DNA of 64,000 bases, taken from Syntrophaceae bacterium UBA2280. Its GTDB lineage: Bacteria; Desulfobacterota; Syntrophia; Syntrophales; Smithellaceae. The DNA lies in assembly GCA_002347685.1 (NCBI GenBank), contig DDWS01000046.1:64817-128816 (forward strand), read 5' to 3'. The notes beneath the pieces were generated by a model. The model saw only the letters and a program-made list of their open reading frames with translations, was not told the origin of the DNA and did no database searches. Below are positions 9,365 through 17,203 of this stretch, one piece after another. A program made the position numbers and the translations under genes. Position 1 is the first letter of the stretch. Every line of letters starts with the position of its first letter.

Positions 9365-10663
9365 ATGAAGAATAGTTTTAAAGAACTCATCCCGCTGCAA
9401 ATCAGATATTGGCTTGCCGAACGTCACCGCAGAAAACTGAACCATGTCACTTTTATCGGAATCACGGGAAGCGCCGGAAAATCAACCACCACCGACCTGA
9501 CAGCCGCGATCTTCTCCGTTTTCGGGTCCTGCCAGTACACGCGTGGTTTCAATAGAACGGCGGCTGTCATCGGCAGGATCTGGCATACCAACAAAGCTCA
9601 TCGATACTGCGTCGCGGAAATAGCGGCATCCGGCCCCGGCACCCTGGAGATGTCTGCCCGGTTATTCAAGCCGGATATTGCCGTTGTCACCGTGATTGGA
9701 CGGGATCATTACAGTGCCTTTAAAAGCCTGGAGGCGATAGCAGCGGAAAAGGAAAAATTGGTACTGGCGCTTTCACCGCAAGGCACCGCCGTACTGAACA
9801 TGGATGACCCGCTGGTGCGATCGATGGGGGAGCGCTGCAACAGGCGGATCATCTGGTTCGGGGAAGACGCCAAAGCCACACTGCGCCTGCGCGAAGCCCA
9901 TTCCCACTGGCCTGCACCATTGACCCTGCTTTTCGATTATCAAGGCAAAACCTTCGAAGTCCGGACGCAATTGCATGGCACCCACATGGCCACACCGGTG
10001 CTCGCTTCGCTGGGTGTTGCTCTGGCGGCTGATCTGCCGCTGGAAAAAGCAATCCGGGCGATCGCGAAAGTGCAGCCACCCGATGGACGCATGCAGGAGG
10101 TGACCGGTGACGATGGCGTTGTGTTTATTCGGGATGACTGGAAGGCGCCACACTGGTCACTCCATTCGCCGCTGGAATTCCTCCAAGCAGCAAGCGCAAA
10201 TCGCAAGGTGGCCGTTATCGGAACGATTTCGGATTCATCCGGGGATGCTGCCAAGAAGTACAAAAAAGTCTGCAGGCAGATTCGCGACATAGCGGATCTT
10301 GTTGTTTTCGTCGGGCCTAATGCACACCGGGCGCTGCGCGCGCGGAAAGATGAAAGCGACACGACCATTCAGGGTTTTTCCAGCATTCGTGATGCGGCAG
10401 ATTACCTGCAAAGCGAATTAAGGAGAGGCGATGTGGTGCTTCTGAAAGGTTCACACAGGGCTGATCATCTCGTCAGGCTGATTGTCAATAGATACAACCC
10501 CATTTTATGCTGGAAAGACAAATGCGATCTGCAAATATTTTGTGACACGTGTCCTGAGCTTTACAAACCATCGACACGTTTCCCGGGCAGTATGTTTAAC
10601 CTCTCCAAAAGACCTTCCATAAACTCCGCCTCCGGAGATATTCGCCCTTCAGCAGGCCAATAA
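9365..10663 (+). CDS. Orphan Mur-type ATP-dependent ligase with Cys-rich tail
   Basis: Mur-ligase-family protein of 432 residues. It starts directly with the central ATPase domain: P-loop GITGSAGKSTTTDL near residue 33, then VAEIAASGPGTLEM, VIGRDHYSAF, and the lysine-containing EKLVLA plus NMDDPLV typical of MurF/cyanophycin-synthetase-like enzymes. A C-terminal ligase domain follows (PPDGRM near 240). The N-terminal UDP-binding domain of MurC-F is absent, so the nucleotide-sugar substrate is doubtful. The tail has four cysteines in CWKDKC and CDTC, a possible metal site. It follows nadB at 73 bp and is followed by a terminator. The substrate is unknown; it may ligate an amino acid to a small acceptor. 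Confidence 0.75.
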   Translation: MKNSFKELIPLQIRYWLAERHRRKLNHVTFIGITGSAGKSTTTDLTAAIFSVFGSCQYTRGFNRTAAVIGRIWHTNKAHRYCVAEIAASGPGTLEMSARLFKPDIAVVTVIGRDHYSAFKSLEAIAAEKEKLVLALSPQGTAVLNMDDPLVRSMGERCNRRIIWFGEDAKATLRLREAHSHWPAPLTLLFDYQGKTFEVRTQLHGTHMATPVLASLGVALAADLPLEKAIRAIAKVQPPDGRMQEVTGDDGVVFIRDDWKAPHWSLHSPLEFLQAASANRKVAVIGTISDSSGDAAKKYKKVCRQIRDIADLVVFVGPNAHRALRARKDESDTTIQGFSSIRDAADYLQSELRRGDVVLLKGSHRADHLVRLIVNRYNPILCWKDKCDLQIFCDTCPELYKPSTRFPGSMFNLSKRPSINSASGDIRPSAGQ

Positions 10664-10664
10664 C

Positions 10665-10706
10665 AAAAAAGGCTGCCTCCCTTTCTTTCGGGAAAGCAGC
10701 CTTTTT
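10665..10706. terminator. Bidirectional intrinsic terminator between convergent genes
   Basis: An inverted repeat, AAAAAGGCTGC (ending 10676) and GCAGCCTTTTT (10696-10706), with an A tract on the left and a T tract on the right. It can terminate the Mur ligase transcript on the plus strand and hcp on the minus strand. Confidence 0.88.
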
Positions 10707-10771
10707 ATACACATCCTTTCCGGATTCCGGTCTTCCTAGCCTGGAGGTCACGAAACGAAAATTGACCTTTT

Positions 10772-12415
10772 TTATCCCAGAATAGCTTTCAGATCTTCAT
10801 CCGGCGTGGTGATCGGCTTGATTGCGAAATTCTTCACCAATACATCCAGAACATTCGGCGTAATGAAAGCGGGCAGTGTGGGACCGAGGCGAATGTCCCG
10901 GATACCGAGGTAAAACAGCGTCAGCAGAATCGCGACGGCTTTCTGCTCATACCACGACAGGATCATCGACAAGGGAAGATCATTGACGCCGCATTCAAAC
11001 GCCTGCGATAAAGCCACTGCGATCTGGATGGCTGAATACGCGTCGTTGCACTGGCCGACATCCAGCAGCCGGGGAATGCCGCCGATATCTCCGAGCTCCT
11101 GGTCAAAGAACCGGAACTTCCCACAGGCCAGTGTCATCACGACTGTGTCTTTCGGGGCTTTTTCGACGAACTCGGTATAATAATTCCGGCCGGGTTTCGC
11201 GCCGTCGCATCCGGCCACCAAAAAGAAATGACGAATGTCCTTGCCTTTGACGGCGGCAATCACTTTATCAGCAACGCCCAAAACGGCATTGCGCGCAAAT
11301 CCGACCATGACGGATTTTCCTTTTGTGTCCGCGGAAAATCCCGGCATTGCCAGCGCCCGCGAAATTACGGGTTCAAAATTTCCATCGTCAATGTGTTGTA
11401 CACCGGGCCAACCGACCAGACCACAGGTAAAAATATTTGCCGTGTAGGATTCGCGCGGTTTTTGAATGCAGTTGGTCGTCATCAGGATCGCGCCGGGGAA
11501 TTCGGCAAATTCTTTGGCCTGGTTTTGCCAGGCTGTTCCATAATGGCCGTAGAAGTGCGGATACTTCTTCAATTCGGGGTACCCGTGCGCCGGCAACATC
11601 TCACCGTGGGTGTAAATGTGAATGCCCTTCCCTTCCGTTTGCTTCAGAAGCCCGGCCAGATCCTTGAGGTCATGGCCGGAAATGAGGATGGCCTTTCCTT
11701 GCTTCTCGCCCAGCGGCACGGAGGTTGGCACGGGATGTCCGAAGGCGCCGGTGTTGCCCGCATCGAGAAGCTCCATCGTGCGCAGGTTGATTTCTCCGCA
11801 TTTCAAAACCAGGCCGACCCATCCGTTCAAGTCCAGATTTTCACGTGCGATAGCGGCGAGGGCCTCATGCAGAAAGGCATAAACCTTATCGTCTTCCTGC
11901 CCCAGGATCTGCGCGTGATCGGCATAGGCCGCGACGCCTTTGATTCCGAACAGCAAGATATGTTTGAGCGATTCGATGTCCGCATTCGCCGTTGTATTCG
12001 TTTTGAGTGACGCAACCGGTGCCTGTCCGACTAACGCGTCAACCGTGGACTGCGGCTTGAAATTCACAGCGGCGTTTTTTTCATCCATGACGGCCCCTGC
12101 CTTTTTCGCTTTTTCCCTTAGCGTATCGCGCAGGCCGGCACATTGACCGATCAGTTCGACAAAACGCGCCGGATCGAAATCCACATTGGTCAGGGTTGAA
12201 AAAAGCGCCCTGGCGGTGAAGACATTGATAGCCGGATCGTTTATTCTCGCTTTGCGGGCGTCCACCGCGACGATCGACAGGCCCTGGAGCGCATAAACAA
12301 GAATGTCCTGCAGCGCGGACACATTCGCGTCCTTCCCGCACACACCCGCCTTTGTACATCCCTCCCCTTTTGCCGTCTGTTCGCACTGGTAACAAAACAT
12401 TGCCAAGTTTTCCAT
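10772..12415 (-). CDS. hcp: Hybrid-cluster protein (Hcp)
   Basis: Reduces NO to N2O and also acts on hydroxylamine in vitro; protects anaerobes from nitrosative stress. The 547-residue protein begins MENLAMFCYQCEQTA and carries its proximal cluster motif as C-x2-C-x8-C-x5-C within the first 25 residues. Later cysteines in TNCIQKP, FTCGLVGWPG and VAGCDGAKPGRNYY, and the acidic residues around them, correspond to the hybrid 4Fe-2S-2O cluster site. I choose the ATG at 12413-12415, since AAAGGAG lies seven bases upstream; a longer reading adds MKNKNKRRKI, which overlaps that site. A divergent Crp/Fnr regulator and HcpR-like box explain regulation. Confidence 0.95.
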   Translation of the reverse strand: MENLAMFCYQCEQTAKGEGCTKAGVCGKDANVSALQDILVYALQGLSIVAVDARKARINDPAINVFTARALFSTLTNVDFDPARFVELIGQCAGLRDTLREKAKKAGAVMDEKNAAVNFKPQSTVDALVGQAPVASLKTNTTANADIESLKHILLFGIKGVAAYADHAQILGQEDDKVYAFLHEALAAIARENLDLNGWVGLVLKCGEINLRTMELLDAGNTGAFGHPVPTSVPLGEKQGKAILISGHDLKDLAGLLKQTEGKGIHIYTHGEMLPAHGYPELKKYPHFYGHYGTAWQNQAKEFAEFPGAILMTTNCIQKPRESYTANIFTCGLVGWPGVQHIDDGNFEPVISRALAMPGFSADTKGKSVMVGFARNAVLGVADKVIAAVKGKDIRHFFLVAGCDGAKPGRNYYTEFVEKAPKDTVVMTLACGKFRFFDQELGDIGGIPRLLDVGQCNDAYSAIQIAVALSQAFECGVNDLPLSMILSWYEQKAVAILLTLFYLGIRDIRLGPTLPAFITPNVLDVLVKNFAIKPITTPDEDLKAILG

Positions 12416-12482
12416 GATCTTTCTCCTTTTGTTTTTGTTTTTCATTTTGAAGGAATACTAGCGGAAGTATATGAGTTGTACC

Positions 12483-12496
12483 TTGACTTAGGTCAA
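12483..12496. promoter_or_regulatory. HcpR-type operator palindrome
   Basis: TTGACTTAGGTCAA is a near-perfect inverted repeat (TTGAC-N4-GTCAA) between hcp and the divergent Crp/Fnr gene. HcpR sites in anaerobic deltaproteobacteria have the same half-sites. It is 68 bp from the hcp start and 36 bp from the regulator start. A TAGTAT -10-like hexamer for hcp at 12455-12460 would place the box near -41, a classical activator position. A further TTGACC half-site is at 12511-12516. Confidence 0.8.
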
Positions 12497-12531
12497 GCTT
12501 CAATGATATTTTTGACCAAAGGAATTCATCT

Positions 12532-13218
12532 ATGGACATCACATCTATTATCGCATCCATCCCCCTTTTTGAAGGCCTGTCGCCTAAACAATGCGCCGAT
12601 CTGGGAACCATCGCCGTACGAAAATATTATTCCAAGGGAGAATATTTTTTTTCAGAAGGAGACGATGCCGCCGGTTTTTACATCATCCTTTCCGGCAAAG
12701 TAAAAATTTTCAAACTCTCGCCCGACGGCAAGGAGCAGATTTTTCACATTCTGGAAGACCATGAACCGTTTGGCGAGGCGGCTGTCTTTGCAGGATCGCA
12801 TTATCCCGCATCAGCTCAAGCCCTTTCCGAAACCCCGGTAATTTTCTTCCCGACACATAAATTCATCAGCCTCATCAGCCAGGAACCCTCGCTTGCGCTG
12901 TCCATGCTGGCACTTTTGTCCCTGCGGCTAAGAAAACTCACCATACTGGTCGAAAATCTTTCACTCAAGGAAGTGCCGGGCAGACTGTCGGCCTATCTTC
13001 TCCTCTTGAATGAAAACAATCGTTCGACACCGGTCATTGAATTGGGTGTCTCAAAAAATCAGATGGCAAGCCTTCTGGGTACGATTCCCGAAACGCTCTC
13101 GCGAATCTTAAAACGCATGAATGACGATAAGCTCATAAAAAGCGACGCACGTTCCATCACGATTCTTGATAAAGCGGGGCTCATTGAATTGGCGGAGGGA
13201 CTCAGGAAACTGGGCTGA
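12532..13218 (+). CDS. hcpR: Crp/Fnr-family regulator, HcpR-like
   Basis: Transcription factor of 228 residues: cyclic-nucleotide-binding-type beta barrel (about 10-125), dimer helix (about 125-150), and a Crp-type winged helix with recognition region SKNQMASLLGTIPETLSRIL near 180-205. There is no N-terminal cysteine cluster, so it is not a 4Fe-4S Fnr. Characterised HcpR proteins sense NO through haem; haem binding here is inference. Divergent orientation with hcp and the shared palindrome strongly suggest control of hcp and autoregulation. The ATG has weak Shine-Dalgarno support from AAAGGAATT. The gene symbol is assigned from context and resemblance. Confidence 0.82.
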   Translation: MDITSIIASIPLFEGLSPKQCADLGTIAVRKYYSKGEYFFSEGDDAAGFYIILSGKVKIFKLSPDGKEQIFHILEDHEPFGEAAVFAGSHYPASAQALSETPVIFFPTHKFISLISQEPSLALSMLALLSLRLRKLTILVENLSLKEVPGRLSAYLLLLNENNRSTPVIELGVSKNQMASLLGTIPETLSRILKRMNDDKLIKSDARSITILDKAGLIELAEGLRKLG

Positions 13219-13272
13219 GAAACTTCCGGACGGGATCAACACCGTTAAACCATCACGACCGTTGGAGGAATC

Positions 13273-14133
13273 ATGAGCGACGATCTCGATAGAAAAAAGA
13301 TCCGGCAGGTCTTCCAAAACGTCCAGAAACATCGCCATATCGAACAGCTCATCCGTCAATTCTCCTCCAACAAGGCGGATATCCGTCTGACCGCCTTGAA
13401 TCAGGTGAATGTGTCTTCCTGCCGTCAGGTTCTTGAACTGGGCTGCGCTTTCGGGGCATTTACCGAATCATTGAAAGGAAGGATTCACCCCGAAGCTCAT
13501 GTCACCGGACTTGACATGATCGCCGAATACGAACCGTTTTTTCTGGAAGCATGTCACCGGGCCGGTTATCAGGGATCATTTTCGCCGGCCGGTATAGGCT
13601 CCATAAAAAGATACCCGCCCGCCTCGTATGATTTAATCGTTTGCAGTTACGCTCTCTATTTTTTTGTGGAGATGATTCCTGAAATCGCCCGTCTTCTGAA
13701 AAAGGATGCCTGCTTCATCACCATTACACACGATCAATGCAACATGCAGGAACTGATTCATATCACCCGGGCAACCCTCAAAGATCACAAGCTTCTGGAA
13801 AGCAATCATCTTCTCCCTGTTGAAGTTATTACGCGTCAATTCTCCGCGGACAACGGGAAAGATCTCCTGCGCCCATATTTCAATGACGTTCGAAAGATTG
13901 ATTTTCCGAACACGCTTGTTTTCCAACCCTGGGATATTTCTTTTTTTGTTGATTATTATGAGTTTAAAAGCCCTTTTTTCCTCTCCGGCACCGGTGCCCT
14001 CAATGAAAGCGTCGTCAATAAGCTCCTTTACAAACTTCAGGATACAGGTGCCGTCGGAAAGGTGATTTCCATGTGCAAGGATGACGCTATTTTTATTTGC
14101 TCCAAACCTGCCACGCAAAAGGATAAGCGATGA
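13273..14133 (+). CDS. Class I SAM-dependent methyltransferase
   Basis: Predicted methyltransferase of 286 residues. Rossmann motif I is VLELGCAFGAFTESL near residue 55, motif II VTGLDMIAEY near 78, and motif IV YDLIVCSYALYFFVEM near 118. After the Rossmann core comes a C-terminal extension with many aromatic residues (FFVDYYEFKSPFFL). A GGAGGAA Shine-Dalgarno precedes the ATG. The stop overlaps the start of the Nudix gene (ATGA), so the two are coupled and may act in one process. The substrate cannot be told from sequence; small-molecule or lipid-type substrates are as likely as RNA. Confidence 0.72.
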   Translation: MSDDLDRKKIRQVFQNVQKHRHIEQLIRQFSSNKADIRLTALNQVNVSSCRQVLELGCAFGAFTESLKGRIHPEAHVTGLDMIAEYEPFFLEACHRAGYQGSFSPAGIGSIKRYPPASYDLIVCSYALYFFVEMIPEIARLLKKDACFITITHDQCNMQELIHITRATLKDHKLLESNHLLPVEVITRQFSADNGKDLLRPYFNDVRKIDFPNTLVFQPWDISFFVDYYEFKSPFFLSGTGALNESVVNKLLYKLQDTGAVGKVISMCKDDAIFICSKPATQKDKR

Positions 14134-15122
14134 GAAAAAAGCGAAAATTCTGCCCGCATTGCGGGGGACAAATCACGAAAAAAAAGGAAGACACGGTTTT
14201 GAGGGATTGCTGCTCGATCTGCCACAGCTATTTCTACGACAATCCCCTGCCGGTCGTATCCGCCATCGTGGAGGAATCGCGCGAAATCCTTCTGGTAAAG
14301 CGCGATCGCGCGCCGTTTAAGGGTTATTGGTGCCTGCCGACCGGTTTTGCCGAATCGGGTGAAAACATCGAAGCGGCGGCCCTGCGTGAATTGCAGGAAG
14401 AAACCGGCGTGAAAGGCCGGATCACCCGCCTTCTCGATGTGGATTCGTACAAAAGCCGTTTTTACGGCGACCTGCTGTTTCTGACCTTCGTCGTCAGAAG
14501 GGTCAGCGGAAAAATCATGGCGGGCGACGACAGCGCCCAGGCGCGCTTCTGGCCGATGAATGACCTCCCACGGCTGGCATTCCGATCCAACCGCCGGGCG
14601 CTTGCCGCTTACATGCATAGCAAAAAGGAATACTGGGCGATCATGGATTCCATCGAAAAACCGGCAGATCCATCGGGCGATCGGGCCGTCAATGAGTTGT
14701 CCCGCCGCCTGATCAATGTATTGATCAAAAACAAGGAGCTCATCGTTCTACGCTGGCTGGAAGATGTGACCGGCAACCCGTCCACCGCCGAGTATCACCA
14801 ATATGACGAAAAAAATCTCATCAGCATCTGCGACAGGATTATCTCCCAGATCACGCTATGGCTCGGTCATGTCTATGATACCCCCCGCATCAGAAACTTC
14901 TATACCAAGCTCGGACGGGAGCGTAAAAAGGAAGGCGTCAGAATCAGTGTCTCTTTGAGCGCACTGAGCCTGATCAGGAAACACATCTGGGAAGTCGCGC
15001 TGGACCGCGGTTCTCTGCAAAGAAACCTGGACCTGTATATGACCTTTGAGATGCAAAGGCGTATCACGATCTTCTTTGATCTGGCCACGTATTACCTGAC
15101 CCAGGGGTACGAAGAGAAATAA
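14130..15122 (+). CDS. Zinc-ribbon Nudix hydrolase with RsbRD-like C-terminal helical domain
   Basis: A 330-residue protein with three parts. An N-terminal zinc ribbon has paired cysteines CPHCGG and CCSICH (about 8-33). The Nudix domain (about 38-165) has the box GFAESGENIEAAALRELQEE followed by TG, complete with the REXXEE core. The C-terminal half (about 185-330) is a helical domain with LIKNKELIVLRWLEDV and IFFDLATYYLTQGYEE, resembling the RsbRD N-terminal sensor domain found in sigma-factor-control proteins. The first two parts resemble NudC-like and NADH-pyrophosphatase relatives. The fusion is unusual and suggests nucleotide-linked signalling. It overlaps the preceding methyltransferase by 4 bp. 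Confidence 0.78.
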   Translation: MRKKRKFCPHCGGQITKKKEDTVLRDCCSICHSYFYDNPLPVVSAIVEESREILLVKRDRAPFKGYWCLPTGFAESGENIEAAALRELQEETGVKGRITRLLDVDSYKSRFYGDLLFLTFVVRRVSGKIMAGDDSAQARFWPMNDLPRLAFRSNRRALAAYMHSKKEYWAIMDSIEKPADPSGDRAVNELSRRLINVLIKNKELIVLRWLEDVTGNPSTAEYHQYDEKNLISICDRIISQITLWLGHVYDTPRIRNFYTKLGRERKKEGVRISVSLSALSLIRKHIWEVALDRGSLQRNLDLYMTFEMQRRITIFFDLATYYLTQGYEEK

Positions 15123-15151
15123 AAAAGGCAGGACCGGAATCAGCCCTGCCT
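15121..15151 (-). terminator. Intrinsic terminator of the mcp transcript
   Basis: Inverted repeat AGGCAGG (15126-15132) and CCTGCCT (15145-15151) followed, on the minus strand, by a run of T (complement of 15121-15126). It overlaps the Nudix stop codon and lacks a T tract on the plus strand, so it mainly serves the minus-strand mcp. Confidence 0.75.
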
Positions 15152-15168
15152 GCGGAATAATCTGTTAT

Positions 15169-16383
15169 TTAAAATTCCTTGAAATTTTCGTCCTGGTCAA
15201 ACGGGATGATCTTTTCCGGACGAACACCTGCAGCTTTCGGAGGCATTGACGCGATGGCCTTCCGCTGGATGTTGTGCTTTGCAGCCAGGGGAGCGGAAAC
15301 CCTGCTTACTGCACCTTTGCCTGATTCCGGGGCGTAAGACCTCCCCTTTTGCCTGTATGAGGAACCAACGGACGACGATGCCATCCCGACCGCCCCCAGG
15401 AGCCCCTCGATACTCTTTTTCAGACGGTTCACTTCCGAATTCATCGAGTCCGATGCGGCAGCGGACGATTCTGCGTTATAAGCCGCCTGTTGAACCACTT
15501 TATCCATTTCCGCCACCGCCCGGTTGATTTGAGAAATCCCATGCGCCTGCTCCTGGGAAGCTGTGGCGATTTCGTCAACCAGTTGACTGATTTTGATTGA
15601 AAAAGCGATATTGTCTTTAAATGCTTCCTGCGTTGAACTGGTCAGCTGATTGCCGTTTTTCACGGCCTGGATAGTATTTTCAATCAGTTCACTGGTGTTT
15701 TTGGCCGCTTCCGCGGAACGCATCGCGAGGTTTCGAACTTCATCGGCCACCACGGCAAAACCCGCACCCGCCTCGCCTGCCCTGGCCGCCTCCACCGCTG
15801 CATTGAGCGCCAGCAGGTTGGTCTGGAAAGCGATCTCATCGATGGTTTTGATGATTTTTCCCGTCTCTTCGGAGGATTTGGTAATCTCGGCGATGGCTTT
15901 GGCCATGTCGTCCATATGATGGTTGACTTTTTCGACAATCTGCCCCGCCTCCTTCATCATGGCTCTGGCCTGATTGGCATTGTCTGCATTTTGCTTGGTC
16001 ATGGAAGATAATTCTTCCAGAGAAGAGGATGTTTCTTCCAGGGAAGACGCCTGTGAACTCGATCCATCAGCCAGCTGCTTGGCTGAAGAAAACACCTGGG
16101 CCGATCCTGACGAAACATTGGATATCGTCTCGGAAACATCCCGCAGTGCCTGCTCGATAGGACCTGTTAGGCGAGAGCTCACATAAGTACCCATGAATAT
16201 GGCTGCGGCAGCGCTGATAACGGTTAGAACTCCGGTGATCCACATATACGTCTTTATGGCCGACGTGCCGGCGCTATCTGCATTGTAGATCTGATACAAT
16301 GCAACGATTCCGATCAGAATCATCAAGGCGGCAATCATCAGATAACTTCCAATAATTCGTATATTCAACTTCATGGATGCCAT
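15169..16383 (-). CDS. Methyl-accepting chemotaxis protein with minimal sensor region
   Basis: Chemoreceptor of 404 residues. Two membrane segments (about 10-28 and 46-66) enclose only about 18 extracytoplasmic residues, so there is no ligand-binding domain; input may be membrane or cytoplasmic state, or a partner. A short HAMP-like linker leads into methylation helices and the conserved hairpin tip EIAFQTNLLALNAAVEAARA with GFAVVADEVRNLA. The C-terminus ENFKEF is of the short aromatic-tail type that tethers CheR/CheB in other receptors. It lies immediately downstream of cheW on the same strand. Confidence 0.9.
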   Translation of the reverse strand: MASMKLNIRIIGSYLMIAALMILIGIVALYQIYNADSAGTSAIKTYMWITGVLTVISAAAAIFMGTYVSSRLTGPIEQALRDVSETISNVSSGSAQVFSSAKQLADGSSSQASSLEETSSSLEELSSMTKQNADNANQARAMMKEAGQIVEKVNHHMDDMAKAIAEITKSSEETGKIIKTIDEIAFQTNLLALNAAVEAARAGEAGAGFAVVADEVRNLAMRSAEAAKNTSELIENTIQAVKNGNQLTSSTQEAFKDNIAFSIKISQLVDEIATASQEQAHGISQINRAVAEMDKVVQQAAYNAESSAAASDSMNSEVNRLKKSIEGLLGAVGMASSSVGSSYRQKGRSYAPESGKGAVSRVSAPLAAKHNIQRKAIASMPPKAAGVRPEKIIPFDQDENFKEF

Positions 16384-16409
16384 GTTTCACCCCTAACGAT
16401 CAATGATAC

Positions 16410-16925
16410 CTAAATTATTGCTGTTTTTTCCAGAGCGGCAATTTCATCAACGTTCATAACCTGATCAATGTCCAGCAGAATCTTGATTTTTCCGCCGGAC
16501 TTGGCCATACCTGAAATGAAGGCTGTATTCAATCGTGCCCCGAAATTCGGCGTATCTTCAATATCAGCGCCTTTGATATTTAAAACTTCGGATACGGAAT
16601 CCACCAGGATTCCGATCAGGATATGGCTGTTATCTTTAGCTATTTCTATTACAATGATACAGGTACGCTCCGTATATTCCATTGGCGGAAGTCCGAATTT
16701 CAGCCGCAGGTCAATGACCGGTATGACCTTGCCCCGCAGATTGATAACCCCCTTCACATGAGGCGGGGTTTGCGGTATGGCGGTGATGGCGATGATGCCG
16801 ATAATTTCCTTAACCTTCAGTATTCCGATCCCGTATTCCTCATCAGCCATGCTGAAGGTCAGGTATTTGCCTTCCCTCGCATGTCTTCTCCCTTCCCGCA
16901 ATTCGGCAACAGCGGCTGTACTCAT
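16410..16925 (-). CDS. cheW: Chemotaxis coupling protein CheW
   Basis: CheW-domain protein of 171 residues that couples receptors to CheA. It has an N-terminal extension (MSTAAVAELREGRRHAREGK), the SH3-like fold YLTFSMADEEYGIGILKVKE, the core motif VKGVINLRGKVIPVIDLRLK near 75-95, and KIKILLDIDQVM near the C-terminus. It is transcribed just ahead of the adjacent mcp, so the pair forms a small signalling unit. No cheA, cheR or cheB is present nearby. It is divergent from the hydrogenase locus, separated by about 280 bp. Confidence 0.92.
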   Translation of the reverse strand: MSTAAVAELREGRRHAREGKYLTFSMADEEYGIGILKVKEIIGIIAITAIPQTPPHVKGVINLRGKVIPVIDLRLKFGLPPMEYTERTCIIVIEIAKDNSHILIGILVDSVSEVLNIKGADIEDTPNFGARLNTAFISGMAKSGGKIKILLDIDQVMNVDEIAALEKTAII

Positions 16926-17045
16926 AAGATATTCCTCCGTTTAATTCAAAATCGATTGTTACAGATCGCATATATTAAATAGTTCTAAGTGTTATAACGG
17001 CTATAGGGGAAAATACTTGAGGAGGCATGTGTCGGATTATTTGAG

Positions 17046-17074
17046 TTGACAGGACCGATTGGTTTTCTTATACT
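17046..17074 (+). promoter_or_regulatory. Sigma-70-type promoter for the hydrogenase locus
   Basis: TTGACA at 17046-17051, a 17-bp spacer, and TATACT at 17069-17074. Predicted start of transcription is near 17081, about 120 bp ahead of the first hydrogenase gene. The remainder of the 16926-17203 interval has no gene; I see no further strong motif except weak AT-rich stretches upstream of cheW. Confidence 0.72.
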
Positions 17075-17203
17075 GCCGGTCAGTAAAAAAGAAATTTCTG
17101 ATCAGCACCTTACAGTGCATGAAATTTTTTTCTTTACTCATGGACGCTACGAAAATAACCGATCAAATCGGTTACGACAATACAAATGGAAGGACACATT
17201 GCA

